Positions 12,941 through 27,000 of a stretch of 64,000 nt of DNA are shown piece by piece. Numbering within the stretch: position 1 is the stretch's first letter; every line of letters begins with the position of its first letter. A program made the position numbers and the translations under genes. Source of the stretch: Chrysopilus asiliformis (lineage: Eukaryota; Arthropoda; Insecta; Diptera; Rhagionidae); the NCBI GenBank assembly GCA_964034945.1, contig OZ035962.1:12953388-13017387 (forward strand). The letters run 5' to 3'. Under the pieces are notes generated by a model, which saw nothing but the letters and a program-made list of their open reading frames with translations, had not been told where the DNA came from and searched no databases.

Positions 12941-13470
12941 CATAAGAAAAGCTAAGTCAAATACTCTATATGAAGGTAGACAATTTTTTTTGAAAAAAAA
13001 ACCCATTTGTATGGAAAAGGATGAATGAATTCCTTTAATTGGATTTTGTAGTATTGAACGGTTATGTAAAATAACCGAAGGGGGAAGGGGGAAGGGGGAA
13101 GGGGGAAGGGGGAAGGGGGAAGGGGGAAGGGGGAAGGGGGAAGGGGGAAGGGGGAAGGGGGAAGGGGGAAGGGGAAGGGGGAAGGGGGAAGGGGGAAGGG
13201 GGAAGGGGGAAGGGGGAAGGGGGAAGGGGGAAGGGGGAAGGAATGGTCAAATTTTCCCGCTGAAAAACTTAGCCGAGCCATTTACGAGAAACGCAACTAT
13301 ACAAAAGTTCAAGTCTCCAGCTCAATCCTTTCGAAAGTTTTGGTGTTCAGGAACAGACAGACGGACGACATGCGGAAATCACAATCTTTTGTAGTTCATT
13401 TTTGTGTCCGATGCGTTACAAACGGTGTACCAAATCTAATATACTCCTATATGATATATCATATAGAGTA
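12941..13470 (+). repeat. Family G repeat copy 3 with GGGGGAA minisatellite
   Basis: It carries the family G left end (AAATACTCTATATGAAGG), the TTGGATTTTG module and GGAATGGTCAAATTT. The CTCAATCCTTTCGAAAG core, a very short GACAGACAGACGGACG tract and the palindromic end ATATGATATATCATAT follow. The usual single GGGGGAGGGAGAAGG stretch is expanded here into a heptamer array. Confidence 0.75.
13077..13243. repeat. AAGGGGG heptamer minisatellite, about 23 units
   Basis: A near-perfect 7-bp tandem array with one 6-bp unit near 13172. Runs of five G every seven bases could fold as G-quadruplex on the plus strand (inference). The proline-rich frames on the minus strand (PPSPFPL repeats) are artefacts of this array. 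Confidence 0.92.
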
Positions 13471-14516
13471 TAAAAATGGAAAATAGACGGTTTCTATTTT
13501 AATGTATATTTCCAATATGAAAACGGAAATAGACTAAAAGTCCAAACTGGGTCTGCGTTCTTCTGATCTAAAATAGTTTAGTGCTGTATATTTCATTCGC
13601 CCAGATGATAGAACAATAGAATTATCAATTTTAGTGAATCTCTAGGAGGTCCCTTTGGTCGCCTCAAATGAAGGCCGTAATAGTTTACATTGGCAGTGAT
13701 TTCCCTGGTTATTGTGCAATGAATGTGCAATTCTGGAAAATTGTTGAGAACGGGTGCATGAATATCTGCAAAAGGAAAATAAAAGGGAGGAGATATGCTA
13801 TTTCTGCATTGCACAATTTATCGTATTGGATGAATCTTTTTTTTAATTTTTACTCACTATTTTCAGTTTTGTTAAGAATATAGAATAGCTCGTGTCTATA
13901 AAATGGTGCAATTCCTTTTCTTATCGGTTTCTATTCAGTAGGTACTGAAAAATACGAACTTGGATCTATATTCAAGATACTTTCAATGAATATAAATCTT
14001 TGGACTTGTGTTCAACATTTGGCACAGTTGGTCTGTAGACCGTTGTTGGCACGGAGATGATAAATCGAAAGCGTGAACTCAAGACGTTAACATTATCTAC
14101 TAAGGAATCTATGCATTTTCTAATTGTTGGCAAAAAATCGTCTTTGGGGTGAGTGAACTTGGTTATTGTGAACTTTAAACTTCGGTGTTTTCCTATATCT
14201 ACTTTTGAAATTGAAATAACTTTTAGATCGCGATTTTTGGAATAGGACTCAGATTTTTTTTAAGTCAGTAGTAAATGTGAGAAGCTTGAAAAATACCTTA
14301 GGAAATTAAGAATGTTCATAACCACAAATCTTAGACTGTTTTCGCAGAGTAAGATTTAGGCCCTAGGCGCAGGAAAATTTTGAGGCCCCCATGACAATTT
14401 GAGGCTTTAAGTTGTTCAACCTTTTTCGGGTCATATTCTAACTACGGCTATAAAAATGCTTGTGGCCTCTATATCACGAATAGTTAAATTAGATTTCAAA
14501 AACAGCAAAAGAATAA
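13471..14516. other. Non-coding DNA
   Basis: No supported feature was found. Confidence 0.45.
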
Positions 14517-14849
14517 TGCACCGCAGGTGAATTTTTTTTTACCAATGACTAGTTTTAAAATTTTTTTTGTTCGAATTCGGGATAGAAAAGTACGGAATAA
14601 ATCAAAGCGGCATACACGAGAAAACTATCTCAAACTACATAATCAATAATTTTCGGAAATAACTGACTTTTGTTCTAACTTTTTGTAGCCTTTTTTTCTT
14701 TAGAACAAAACGTAATTGGTGCCACAGGTAAAATTTTTAGATAGAAATATGTCATAATTAAAAGTAAAATGCGCCGCAGGTGATTTTTATTTTTAATATC
14801 GTGTCTCTTTTTTGGTAGAAACTTACCACAAAACTGTACCGCAGGCGAA
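14517..14849. repeat. Family H motif cluster
   Basis: TGCACCGCAGGTGA (14517), GTGCCACAGGTAA (14719), TGCGCCGCAGGTGA (14770) and GTACCGCAGGCGA (14836) recur in an AT-rich stretch on the plus strand. This is a decayed element or tandem motif array. Confidence 0.55.
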
Positions 14850-15540
14850 CATTTTCAATATCGAGACTAAACCGAATAATCCGGGATAAAAATTTAGATT
14901 GCAGGACCGGCGTCTGGCGAACAACATGTCTGAACCTATGGTTGTTTCGGCGAATCTTGGACGTATGGTCAAACTAGTTATGCTGGCATGAATCTTCCAA
15001 TTCCAGAGCTTTAGAAAGGCTTAAAAAAATTTCGAGGCTATAACGTCTAAATGGTGACCCCAAAAGCCAAATGAGAGGGGGGTGGAGGAGGACGGACAAC
15101 AGTGGGACTCAGTAGTCGAATGGGGGTTTATTAAAGCTGCAATTTTTCACCATTTCTATCGGAAACCAAACACTTGATGTAATTTTTGTCAATCTTTTTA
15201 AAAACATATCCGCTGATTTTTTCCTGTTTATCCAGTCTCTAAGATAAATACAATTTCCTGGTTTTAATTGCAACTGGACATGAAATGTCTTAACGAGCAA
15301 AGTGGCGGTCTTAAGTTAAGCTCAGAATTTATTACGACTTGACACAAATCTTTGTATTGAACATCCGATGACATATCCACGATACTATAATGTCGGTCGT
15401 TTGAGTCGTGCTAATCATGGCACAATTTTATATTTCAAACTTAATACCTGATCAGGTAAATATCTAATTAAATTGCAACGGTACCTGGCAGGGCATCAGG
15501 ATAGAATAAAAAAGTTAACCTCTGTCGTCACTAGTTTAAC

Positions 15541-15575
15541 AGTTTGAAGATGGTTTGAAGATGGTTTGAAGATTT
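15541..15575. repeat. Short tandem repeat GTTTGAAGATG x3
   Basis: Three successive 11-bp units. Confidence 0.8.
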
Positions 15576-15834
15576 ATTATTATGGGATTTGCTCATGAAT
15601 ACATGTGGAAAGGTGTCCCATATGTGTCCCCATTATCTGTAAAAATCAATGGTATTTTTCTCTATGATTTAGCAAAATAATCGAAACAAATTCTTCAGTA
15701 ACTCTTAAAACATTGTCAAAAAGCTTTTTGCAAGGAGACCTTTTTTTGATTTTTTTTATTAAAACGTATCCATTTCAAGCTTATTTTTTACAAGCTTTTA
15801 TTTAGTTGCACTTGTTTGTATGAACAATGTTTGT

Positions 15835-16290
15835 TAGGGTCAAATATTGTAATCTAATTTTGACCTACTCCTACTAATCCGATTGACTTAAAATTTTGCA
15901 CACATATTTAACTCTGGTTACAATACAATATCTTTACTACTTCATCCTTGTAAGGATAACGAAAGATTCTACAAGGATATGATTCAAATTTTCTGGAAAA
16001 AATCTCATCTAGAGGTCAGAATCAGATTCAGCGACCCCAAAATATTAAATCTGATTCTGATGTTAAGAAGTCTTTAAGGATAACGGAAGGTCCTGTAAAA
16101 ATAACATAATTATCCTTTCCTCAAAATTTCCAGCAAAACAAAACTCATCTGAAGATTTTTGAGGTGCTGAATCCGATTCTGATGTTCCGAAGTCTGGAAG
16201 GATACCGGAAGGTCCTGTAAGAATAACACTATGATCCTTTTCCTCAAATTTTTCGGAAGAATAATCTCATCTCGATATATCTCATCTCGA
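15835..16290. repeat. Family D repeat copy 1 (three about 120-bp modules)
   Basis: It starts TTAGGGTCAAATATTGTAAT and CCGATTGACTTAAAATTTTG. Three diverged modules follow, each with AAGGATAACGGAAGGTCCTG, a CTCATCT-AGA block and GAATC-GATTCTGATGTT. Related copies are at 18560-18660 and 48185-48690 (opposite strand). Confidence 0.65.
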
Positions 16291-17934
16291 TATTCAAAAG
16301 CATAAAATTAAAAAAAAATATTTACTAGCTTTTTTTTTTTTTTTGAAAAAAATGTACTGAAAGTGAAAAATAAGTTTTTAGTCGTTTTGTATTAACAATA
16401 AAAACTTTATTTAAGGACGATGCTTTTTTTTCTTTAATTTTTGGTGCAAACGCCCATAAACTGTTTTTTTTTCAGATAATTTTTTCGAATTGAAGCTTGT
16501 CTTAAAGAGAAAAAATTACTTATTAATTTTTGTTTCTAATAAAAACCCACGACTGCCCATTCAATACTCTCTAACACTTTTCAATTCGTACCAGCAAATG
16601 TAAATAAGCTGATCATCTTGTTTGGTAAGGAAGTTTCATGAATCAAGATAAATTCACCTCCAAATAGCGGAAGTACTAAATTCAGAGATTCAGATGAAGT
16701 TAAGACTTTTGAGGTTCTTCGTGCAATTCTTAAACGACTGACTTAAAATGACACTTGGACGAACATATATTGCTATACAGACTTAGATTCAAAGACAAAA
16801 GTCATATAATACATAACAGAATGCATTATACCCGAGTAAGAGTCTATTCCGGTGGCTGCCAACCCAGATACCCCATGGAATTAAGTCATTCATTCACCTT
16901 TATTTATGCACTATCAAGTGTCGCTTATAGTAGAGAAAAGTCTTAGCACAATTTATTAAGACAGACATTCTTCCTGTCAGAGTCCCAACACTTGGAAAAT
17001 GTCTTTGATCAGGTAAATATTCAGCATTATACGATAGCGTTCTACGGTTCAAAGGAAGTGGGTGGGATTATTAGATACAAGAATAAACGAGTTTTGGGGC
17101 TATTGCTACCTGGTTTGGCATCTTTATCCATCTAGGAATGTAGCACGTCTTTCGGTTAACTTGAATTAAATTGCATTTTGTCCACAAGTAAGACTTTTTT
17201 GCCAGTAGTTTCTAATCACAAGAAGTTTTTGTAGACTTCTAGGTGATTTTGTAGACTGACTAAATGTGATGGGTTTAGCAAAATAGAAGGCAAATTGGTA
17301 TCGAGTTGTCAACCTTTAAATTTTCACATCCAGGTGATGCGGTAGCGGCACTTGTTATCCAACATAATTTATCACTTTGAACTTTTGGTCGCTGCGATTA
17401 GACAAGTTCACCTTGAGATGATATAAATTTTGTTTACCGGTAATCTTAAGTTACGCAAGAATTATGCAGTTTAATTATGCGATTTTATAGGTGATCACCT
17501 ATTGGTGAGCGTGGGCGCCCCGGGACTGAATTTAGGTTTGGTTTCCAATAACATAAAATCGTAAATGGCTACCGAGAGAGGACTACCTGCTGGACCTGAT
17601 AGTTGGAATTAATTAAACTGATTCGCAATGGGGTTGCTTAATGGTCCTATGCTCGTATTATTGTTGGTGTTTAACATTGCATTTTATCTCAATACGAATC
17701 GTTTGCGACATATTTATGCGAGACTATATCTAAAATGTTATCACGCAGGATTGCGTGACCTGTTTGAATTCAATTTGTACCTTTGGACTTATTTACCAGT
17801 GACAGGTACAGAATCTAGGCAGCTTTTACTATTGCATACTTCAATCTCTATGTCTTTTGTTACAATGTTGTTGAACGAATGGACTTGATATGGATTTAAT
17901 TGAATAAATTTCGTTTTGCTTTGTTTATTTGCAG
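16291..17934. other. Non-coding DNA upstream of the first recognised Fhos exon
   Basis: No earlier Fhos exon was recognised. A 86-codon ATG frame at 17628-17888 has a hydrophobic start but no known similarity and no splice link to the exon at 17935. Confidence 0.45.
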
Positions 17935-18044
17935 CTGGACGATGCAGCACTTCAGGTGTACAAAGATGGAGACTATGGAGCATATTTGGATTTGGAATCA
18001 TCGTTGGCAGAGCAGGCTGAAGAGATCGAAGGACTAAATTTGAG
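17935..18044 (+). CDS. Fhos: Fhos coding exon: end of GBD-like N-terminal domain
   Basis: The acceptor is tttatttgcag, ending at 17934; the donor is gtgagt at 18045. The 110 nt encode [19 protein letters not shown] followed by [17 protein letters not shown], a signature of FHOD formins just before the FH3 domain. The exon leaves two bases (ag) that join the t of the next exon to give Ser. The preceding exon, expected to encode the DPF/FPEP part of the GBD, was searched for by eye in 1-17934 and not found. Confidence 0.92.
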
Positions 18045-21000
18045 GTGAGTTTCAGTTCATTTTTTAAAATATTAAATAAGATAAAATATATAGGAAACAT
18101 GTGGATAATGGAAATTAGAAGCATTTGTATTTCCGAAGAAAAAAAGTGTAAGTTCTGTGATACCTAATTAGAAACTCTTTGAGTTTTTAGCATTTAAATG
18201 ATTTAAACAAGTTCTAATTGGAAAATGGAAAGATTTCAAGTTCATTTAAATGCTTTAAACAAGTTCTCATCAAAAAATGGAAAGATAAACAAGTTCTCAT
18301 CAAAAAATGAAAGTATATTTCAGGTAATTCGAGAAAAACAATTTTTCCAATGAGTTTTTTATTAGTTTTATGTTATCTACGTATAGGAAACGTTAGGAAA
18401 ATTTGCTTGTATTTTTTTTCCCGAGACAATTAGGGACCAAATTTTACTTTTTTTAAGTAGAAACCCCTTGGTCCAAGTCTGTCCTTACATCGAAATAAAT
18501 GTAGCGAATATAGTGACCATACAACATATTTTGGCAAGATTTTATTTAGTGCCGTTTGTTAGTTAATTAGTTTGTTAGGGTCAAATCTTGTAATCTAATT
18601 TTTGATCAACTTTTACTAATCCCATTGACTTAAAATTTCGCACACATACCTAATTCCGATGACAATGCATGTACGTATGAGAAAAAAAAACAAAATGGCG
18701 GCCTTCAGACGCTACTCTACCAGCCCTCGTTCTCGAGTCGATCTCCGTAGAGGGAATTTTTTAATACAATACTTTCCCTCTAGCAGAGGGAAGTAAAAAT
18801 ATTATTAGCAAAATTTATTTCAAAAAGGACGAAAAGGATAAAAGAAATAATTTTTATTATGCTTTTAGTCCTTTTGAAACAAAAATTTTGCTGATATTGG
18901 CTTCATCGCCTTTTAACTCTTGGTTTGACGTAAATTGACAATTGAGGCGTTAAAAGCTAGAGTGGACCAACCCACATAATCGAGTTTTTGAAGCTTTTTC
19001 ACTTTTGTACTATTATTGACTGTAAATTTTTGGAAAAAAAAAATTTGTGTGGACTTTATTACTCAATGTTGAAATGTTCCTTTGTGCATACAAACATTTT
19101 TATCTAGAAACTCACTCGCAATAGTGATTTAAACACAAAAAAATTCACGATTTCGACATGTGGGTTGGTCCACTCTAGCTTTTAACGCCTCAATTGTAGC
19201 TTAGTCAATCATACTATAATACTATATACTAATCATACTAATATATTAAAATGAGTTGGTGTCTGTCTGTCTGTCTGTTCCTCTTTCACGCAAAAACGGC
19301 TAAACCGATTGACTTGAAATTTGGCATGAGTGTCTGTGGTAGTTCTGGTTCCAACATAGGCATACGGAAAAGTAGCGCGAGCGGTGGGAGGAGTAAGGGG
19401 AGGGGGTAAAGTGATTTCGAAACTTAGTTTTTGCGCTATGTTACTTTTTCGCGGGGAAACTACTGAATCGATTGGCCTGAAATTTGGCATAGATGTTCGT
19501 CGGGGGTCCAGCCCCAACATAGACCCATTAAAAAGCAGGCCGTGAGGTGCGGGAGTAAGGGGAGGGGGTAAAGTAATCTCGAAACTTAGCTCTTCGAGAG
19601 TTAAACGCGCGGACGGCCGTAGGCCGAAGGCCGACCTGTGGGTGGCGGGTGAACCACGAAGCGGTTCGGGGCGCAACCCCTAGTTTACTATAAAATATGT
19701 TTTTCATTTTTCTAAAAAGAAGATATTTATCTTACAGAAATTATTAATAGATTTTTAATATCAAAAATACTGTTCTACAGTGTAATTATCTCCTGAAACA
19801 TGAGTTTTAAATTTTTAGTTATCGGAAGACCCTTTAACAACAGTTTTTCGTTTTAGGGGGCCTATAAAAATTTTTTGCGAGTGAGATTAAGAATTTGTAG
19901 TGACGCAATTACCCACCAGTGTTCATGAACTTGTAATAATTCACCTACTAAAAAAATTTCGAGAAACATATTGAAATAATTTTCTTTCTGCATAATTCAA
20001 TTTCACCTGTTTAAATAAATTTATTGGCTTAAAAAATTCCCTTTATGATAAATAAGAAACGATCAGTTGCTTGTCTGTCAGTTTATATTTGTTTTAATTG
20101 CTACTTTTGTAAAAATGTTTTTTTTTAAGAAAAACATATGTTTTTGTTAATCAAGATCTTTGTTTGAAATAAAATATTTTTTCAAACTTTTTTTTTATCG
20201 ATCGCTTCGTGCAAAAAAAAAAAAAAAAACAAAAATTGTTGAATTAATTGTTAACAAAAAACAGTTTTTTCCAAAGTTGGATACAAAATTTTCTTTTAAA
20301 GGGTTATTTAATGGCGTTTTAAGCTGAAATAATTTGTTTTTATAAAAAAAAGACAACTACAAATTTAATTTCACACTTTAGCAATAATCGAATCACAATT
20401 TAAATGCTTGGAAATCTTCTTTTTCTCAATTAATCAGATAAAACGTTAAATGGCACTTTATTCGCATCTTCGAAGCTACAACGAAAAATCTGTTCAGTTC
20501 AATTTGTAATTTACTGACTTAACACTTGAGATGAATCTCTCAAGTACTTTGATGGTAATAAATTTTATTAGTTTAAGAACATCAAGTGCAGAACTTTTCA
20601 AGGCAACACTTTATGAGTTTGCAGTTTGCACAAATTGATTTATCAAATAAAACTTAGGCGAGTTCATTGCACACAGAAACAAAGAAATCTTAAATCCAGA
20701 AGGTCATTTCAGTTTTATGTTGTGTTGTGTGACCGTGTACAGTGGCAAAATGCTGATTTTGCACATAAATTTCACATATCAATTCCATGCTGACATTTTA
20801 TTATTGAATTTCATCTTAAAGCCATTTAACGATGTATTAATTTTGATCGTAAACTTTGGTCCAGAACCGCAACGAATTTCTGCACTAAAAATTAAAAGCG
20901 TTAAGTGAATTCTTCTTATATTTTCATGTTATTCATTTCTCCAGTGCTGATGAACATTCGATAAACTTTTAAATAATGTTGCAGGATTATGCATTCAATT

Positions 21001-24000
21001 AACATTAGCCAGCATGTAATTAAAATTCTGTTTTAATTTGAAAATGTATGAATTTTTCCCGATTAATGCAAGCGACTAACATTCAGTATAAAACATTGCT
21101 ATGTGCATTTAGATAAATAGATTCGTCCGTTCGAAAATCGACGGGAGAGAATTTGGTGGCCTTTTTGCACTGATGACTATAAGAAGTATTCCTATTTGAT
21201 CTTGGAACCTATATAACGAGCCTGAGACCTCATACAGCACTTAATGACCTCACGTTTGTTTTAATAACGACATTAAACTAGTTGTACAATGTCGGTAAAA
21301 TTTGATACAAAGGCAAGTCGTTATTTTTCGTGTTTCTAACATTTTTCCCTGTGAGATGTTCATTCTATCTCTGCATAGACATTCAGTCGAATGTGGCTGG
21401 TGCGATGCTAATTCCCAGTGGATATCACATTTTTATGTCTATTTATGTTTGAGGGGATTCGACATTATCCCAGAGATAATTCCCGAACGTGACCCTTAAT
21501 AGTATTCAACGACGAAAAACATTTTGCTCAAAATGACTGAAAGTCAGAAGAGACAGTAAAAGCTGGATAAGAAAACTTAAACAAAGGGTTTGATGAAAAT
21601 TGCTGGTTATAGACAAAACGGAAAAGATTAGGGCACTGAAAACGGAATCAGTTTTTCTTTTTTTTTCTAGTTCTCGTCAATACTTCACTTCGATATTATT
21701 TTGTCTCATGTGTGATTTTGGACCATTTTGGACTATGATGGTTCAAAATAACTACAAATTTTTTCTTGCAAAACTAGAAAATTCATGAAAACTTTTTTTT
21801 TGTAATTGGATACCCTTTTGTTCAGAACCGTTCCAAGTTCGAGTCAAAGTCCGAGAGCATCGCGTTTTCATAGTTTTTTTTTCTGAGTGCATACATACTA
21901 TTGGATTTTGATTTTGCATTTGATTACATATAAAGGGTCTTTCAACAAGGACATAACAATTGTGTATTTTAATAAAAACGCACCCTAAAACTTTTTTTTA
22001 TGATCTGGCAATGCTAAAACGTCAGTCAAGGTTTACATCTTTTATTTTTAAGGTTTTTTTTTAGGTTAACATGCCACACAGCTGGTCAAACAATTGATCT
22101 ATTGAAGGAGAAGTCCGGTAATAGTGTAATCTCGAGAAATGGTCCGGTCGAATGGCCACCTCGCTCATGCGATTTAACGCCGTTGGATATCTTTTTATGG
22201 GGTTATGTTAACTCGTTGGTTTATGAAAACAAGCCAACAACGTTAGAGGAGCTCAGGAACAATATCAAACGCGAAATTGCCAACGTTCCGGCCGATATGT
22301 GTGGAAAATTGGCTCCAAAGAATCAATCAGTGCAAACGTGCTCGCGGTGGCCATATGAACGACATCGAATTTCATACTTAAATGTAACATGTTCACTATA
22401 CCTGGAATAAATTTCAGCCCGATATCTCAATTATTCTGTGTTTTATTTAAATACAAAATTGTTATGTCTTTGTTGAAAGACCCGATAGGTTGAATGTAAC
22501 CCATTTTTGATTACTATAGGTCCAGATTTTTTTTAACCGTCTAAGGAGTACAAGAAAGTTCAAATGATTAATGGAGAATTTCAAGGAGAATTCAGATTTC
22601 TAATGGAATGAATGGAAGTATGATCGAGTACCTACACAACTTCTAACAATAAGAATAAATGCGCCGCTGGTGATTTTTTTGTTAAAATAATACGTTGTAG
22701 CGGAAAATCTTTCGAAAAAATGCGCTGTGGGCAAAAAGAGTTGTCCACAAATAAAGTCCGCATAAAATTTTGTTCCAGCCAAGTTTTCAGTTCAGAGCAC
22801 ACTAGCGGGCATATAGAAAACCCAGGGTTTGGAACGCGTAAAATATGCAGGATGTTTTTTTTTGGTGAATTTTGTAGTTGACTGCATCATGGACGAAATG
22901 AAACGCAAGAAGAGAACAAATGCTGCAAATTCTTATTTGGCTCCTGTAACTCTTTGAAGTTCTACTTCTGCTGACATCATTGCTGAGCATTTTCTGACCT
23001 AGAGTTTCTTCTCGAAAAATAAAAATTGGTCGTTCTCCTCTTTTGTCGCTGATTTTCTTACATCCAATGTTTGAAGTTTCACATAAAATTTTATTCTCTA
23101 ATATACATATATTCTTATCCGAGTTTTACTGTCCGTCAGTCTACCCTCGGTATCTACTTATACCTCTGAACTCTTAATCAACCACATGACGTTGGGCTGG
23201 ACCGTTGACAATATAAAGTTGTTAGTTACCTACAGGAATTGTTGGTCAAGTGAGTTGTTTAACATGGTTTAAATTGAACCTATTATGGTTGGTTTCGTGG
23301 AATCATATTCCCAGATCTAATGCCAAATGGGCGACTTCTGCATCCAGAATGGTCGCTAAAAACTTTGACAAAGTAAAAATTAGCATTTCGCTACAGTTAA
23401 GAGCTGTTGCTTTTTTTAGCTCGTCCAATGACTTTCTCAGAATACGATTGGTGGATATTTCTTATGTGATGCAGTTTCAAGATACATGATTCGATAGTCC
23501 ACTGAAAATTACATAAAACTCTATTCCGAGTTTACGTTAGAGAAAGCAAAATTTAACTTTTCTTAAATACTGTAAAGTATCTTAAAATTCAAATTGGTTA
23601 AATTGTTAGATACTTAAAAATCTTAATTTCAACATTCGCAGAGATTTGCAGACAAGTTGTACTGGCAAAGTTTGGAGATAATGCAGCAAATCGTGTGGGC
23701 TGTATGTTAATAGATGGACATGTTATTAGTGTCCAGGTTAAAGGTTAATCGCCTTAGATTTTCCACCATGGGTACATGCGTTTATGAGGATGAGATTTTG
23801 TATGTTTTACCAGGTGACAAGTTAATAATATTTACAAATGCGATAATTGAATTTGCCATGGATGAAAACCATAAATTTGTCACTCAGGTGCATATAGACA
23901 TGGTTGCAATTTAATGATAGCTACAAGTAACTTTCACGCTGCGTTCGCAGACAAGATCCGAAGATATTTAACCAGATATCTTTACTATTCAACCATCGCC

Positions 24001-27000
24001 GCCATCGTTGGATCACAAGAGCCTCTCTATGACGAATTGGACGAGTATCAGAAGCAACAAATAGATTTCACTTGCATGGCGCCAATTCAGTAATTTGTAT
24101 GAGCTCAGACTGTCTTGACATAAATTTTTATTAAATTTTCCATAGAGAATATGTATGCGAAAAACCGGAAGAAATTTCAACACATTTCAACTAATTATGA
24201 TTTAGTTGAGTTTAATTTTATGTGCATTTTATACGGTACTAATATATTTATCTAGACATAATCAGATTATAAGAAATTTTTTTTTATTTTCGATTTTCGG
24301 CTTAAATATTTTCTCGATCAACTTTTTTCAAAAAATGTAGATTTATACCGGTCTCCATATTTCATTATAGCAGTTGCGCATCCAGGATTTAAAAAAAAAC
24401 ATAAGAAATACTACAATTGCCCTACAATTGTCAAATACTCTATATGAGGACAGAAAATTTTTTTATTTAAAAAAATCCATTTGCGTAGAGGAAGTGTTGC
24501 GTTTGGATTTTGATGTACGGAACGGTTATGTAAAATCATATTCTAAACACATTTCGTCCCCATAATTTTTTCGATACGATGCACCGTTTTCGAGAATATA
24601 GGAAAAAAAGTATTCCATTTAAATGGGGGAGGGAGGAAGAACTGGTTCCACTTGATTTTGATAGATGGGTGTGTACTCATGTATGGGGGCGTTATATAAA
24701 ATCCTATTCTGAACACCTTGCATTTCGCCTTTATAAAATTTTCAATACGACTCACCGATTGCAAAATACTTCTTCGTTTGTCGTAAGAGTTTATTCTGTT
24801 AAGTGTAGAACAGAGCTGTCAAACTCAATTGCCGCATTGAGTTATGTCTTAATTTTTGTTTTTGAAAATCTAGGCATAGAAGGTTTTTTAGTTCTTCGGT
24901 ATGCAAGAAAAATTGCACCGCTGGCAACATTTTTATCAAAACAGGTAGAAATTATTGCGCTGCAGCGGAAAATATGGGGGGGAGGGTGATTTTTTTCACA
25001 AAAGTGCATAGTTTTCGAGAGATTTTCAAAAAACCGATTTTTTTTAAAAATATTTTAATAACCGTTAGAGATACCGAAACTATATGAAATTTTAGATCCT
25101 TTAAATTTTGTTATATTCATGGAAGGTAACCGTTATAGTTACCGTTGCTTTTCCAAAAGTTGTCAAAAAACTACGATTTTTGTAAAATTTATTCACAAAA
25201 AATTTCAAGTCGCTAGGTCAATGCGTTTTCGAGTTTTTTAAGATATGTACAACGGACAGACCGACAGACAGATGCACAGACATCCTCATAATTTTATCTG
25301 TAATGAATTTCGTACTGATCAGACAGACATTTTTTATCTGCCTCCGATGTCGGCCCGGTCTCCGTCATGAATACAATACTTTCCCTGTAGAGAAGAGGAA
25401 AGTAAAAGTCACGGAAAGAAGTTTTAGGCCCGTTTGCGCGTATTATTCTTAAAAAATTAAGTTGTGGTTAGCCTACTTAAACCGTAGAAATTCTTCGACT
25501 TAAATTTTTTAAGTTGTACATAAGTTACTAAGTTTTGTTGGTGCAAACGGCACTAAGTAGGTTCTCTCAATTAGTGGAAAAATTTGATTTGATTCATAGT
25601 TGAAATTTTTGAATAAAAATTACTGCATACACTTTTTACAGCTCCCACAAAAGAACTCTGTTTTCCATAAATAAGATTAATTTTATGCAATTCAATTACC
25701 AAACACACAATATTACAAATAATTTTGCTCCACAATTTTCAATGAGCTTCAAGGCACGTGGGATTAATGCGTGCATAAAAAAAATTCCTTTTTACGTCAG
25801 CAGTGTCATTTTACAAATTAGTGAGGACAATGAAATTCAAAAAGCTCAAAAAGTACGTAAATAAAATTTAAATACCTGCCGGTTAATTGAAAGACAAAAA
25901 CGATTTCAACGCAGATTTAATTTCATTTACTCACTGCAATCTCGTTTAACCTTTTGAAAATCATGACAATATGTGGAAAAGCTTTGAGTGGCACTTTTCA
26001 TGAAACAATTTTTTAAAAACACTTTTTAATTATTTGGAAAAACAAAGTTTTTCTTTTCATTTTACCATCCGTATTTAATTACCATAGAATGAAATTTAAC
26101 AAACATCACTTGTCGATTTCCTTGCGCTATTTTGCGTGAAAATGATTAAAATGTCGCAACAGAAGTGAGAACGTAATACTTTTCAGATGACGTCAAAGCG
26201 CCTTTAATTTGTTATTATTTACATAATTTAAATTTTCCGGTTGAAATCGATTCTGTTGAACATTCATGTGGTTTTTGGTTGGAAGTTGAGGATAAGACGA
26301 CGAGTTTCAAGTGTGTGTGTGTTGCACCCGGATGCACCTATAGTGAATTTTGATCGTGTTGTTTTTTTCAACTTGGTGGTCATTGAAAGTGGGAAAATTC
26401 GCGAAAAGGGCAAATCCATAAACTCAGGTAATTATGATTGCGTGTCGGTAATAGGGAAAATCTTGATGGCCTCAAAAATCCAGGAGTTGTTAATTCCACT
26501 CCAACACCCTTCGAATTATTACAGTCAAACGATATTAGGTGTAGTGACATAGTTTTAGGCTTCACGAATTCCGTTTCGTTTTCACGCAGCGATTCTGCAG
26601 ACACGCGAGCCCTTTTCACCTTTCCGGATGACGTCGTTTTCATGCTTCGACCGTGACATAGAATCAAGGTGGATAAAAGATGGGAAATGACGTCTGTCAC
26701 TGTAAGTAGAGAAGGTAGAGATTTTCTCGTTCAACGTTCAGGTAACAAGATGCCCATCAGCACTGTCATCGCCATCATCCAATATTTCGTGTACCTGTGA
26801 ATCTCGCAAACATTTCTTGATGATTTTCTACTGTCCGGTTGGTGTTAGTACGGCATGGCGGCGTGAAGGAAGGAACGGATGACCTGTTAAGCTGGCAGTG
26901 AAAGCCGTCAGAGGGAAGACAAATGTTGATGTCGTGACGAAACACTTCTGCATCCTGTTCTGCATTAATTGTCCATCTCTTATGTGTTGTAAGATCTCTA

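Noticed and set aside
12952..13281. Proline-rich minus-strand frames
   Set aside because: These are translations of the AAGGGGG minisatellite inside a repeat.
17628..17888. Hydrophobic 86-codon frame next to the first Fhos exon
   Set aside because: No similarity to formin N-termini, and a stop comes before the acceptor at 17934, so it cannot be the preceding coding part without an unseen donor.
23640..23920. Protein-like stretch ([11 protein letters not shown], then a 66-codon frame)
   Set aside because: I considered an RNA polymerase III subunit (RPC3-like) winged-helix fragment, but the blocks are in different frames and the order does not fit; the evidence is too weak.
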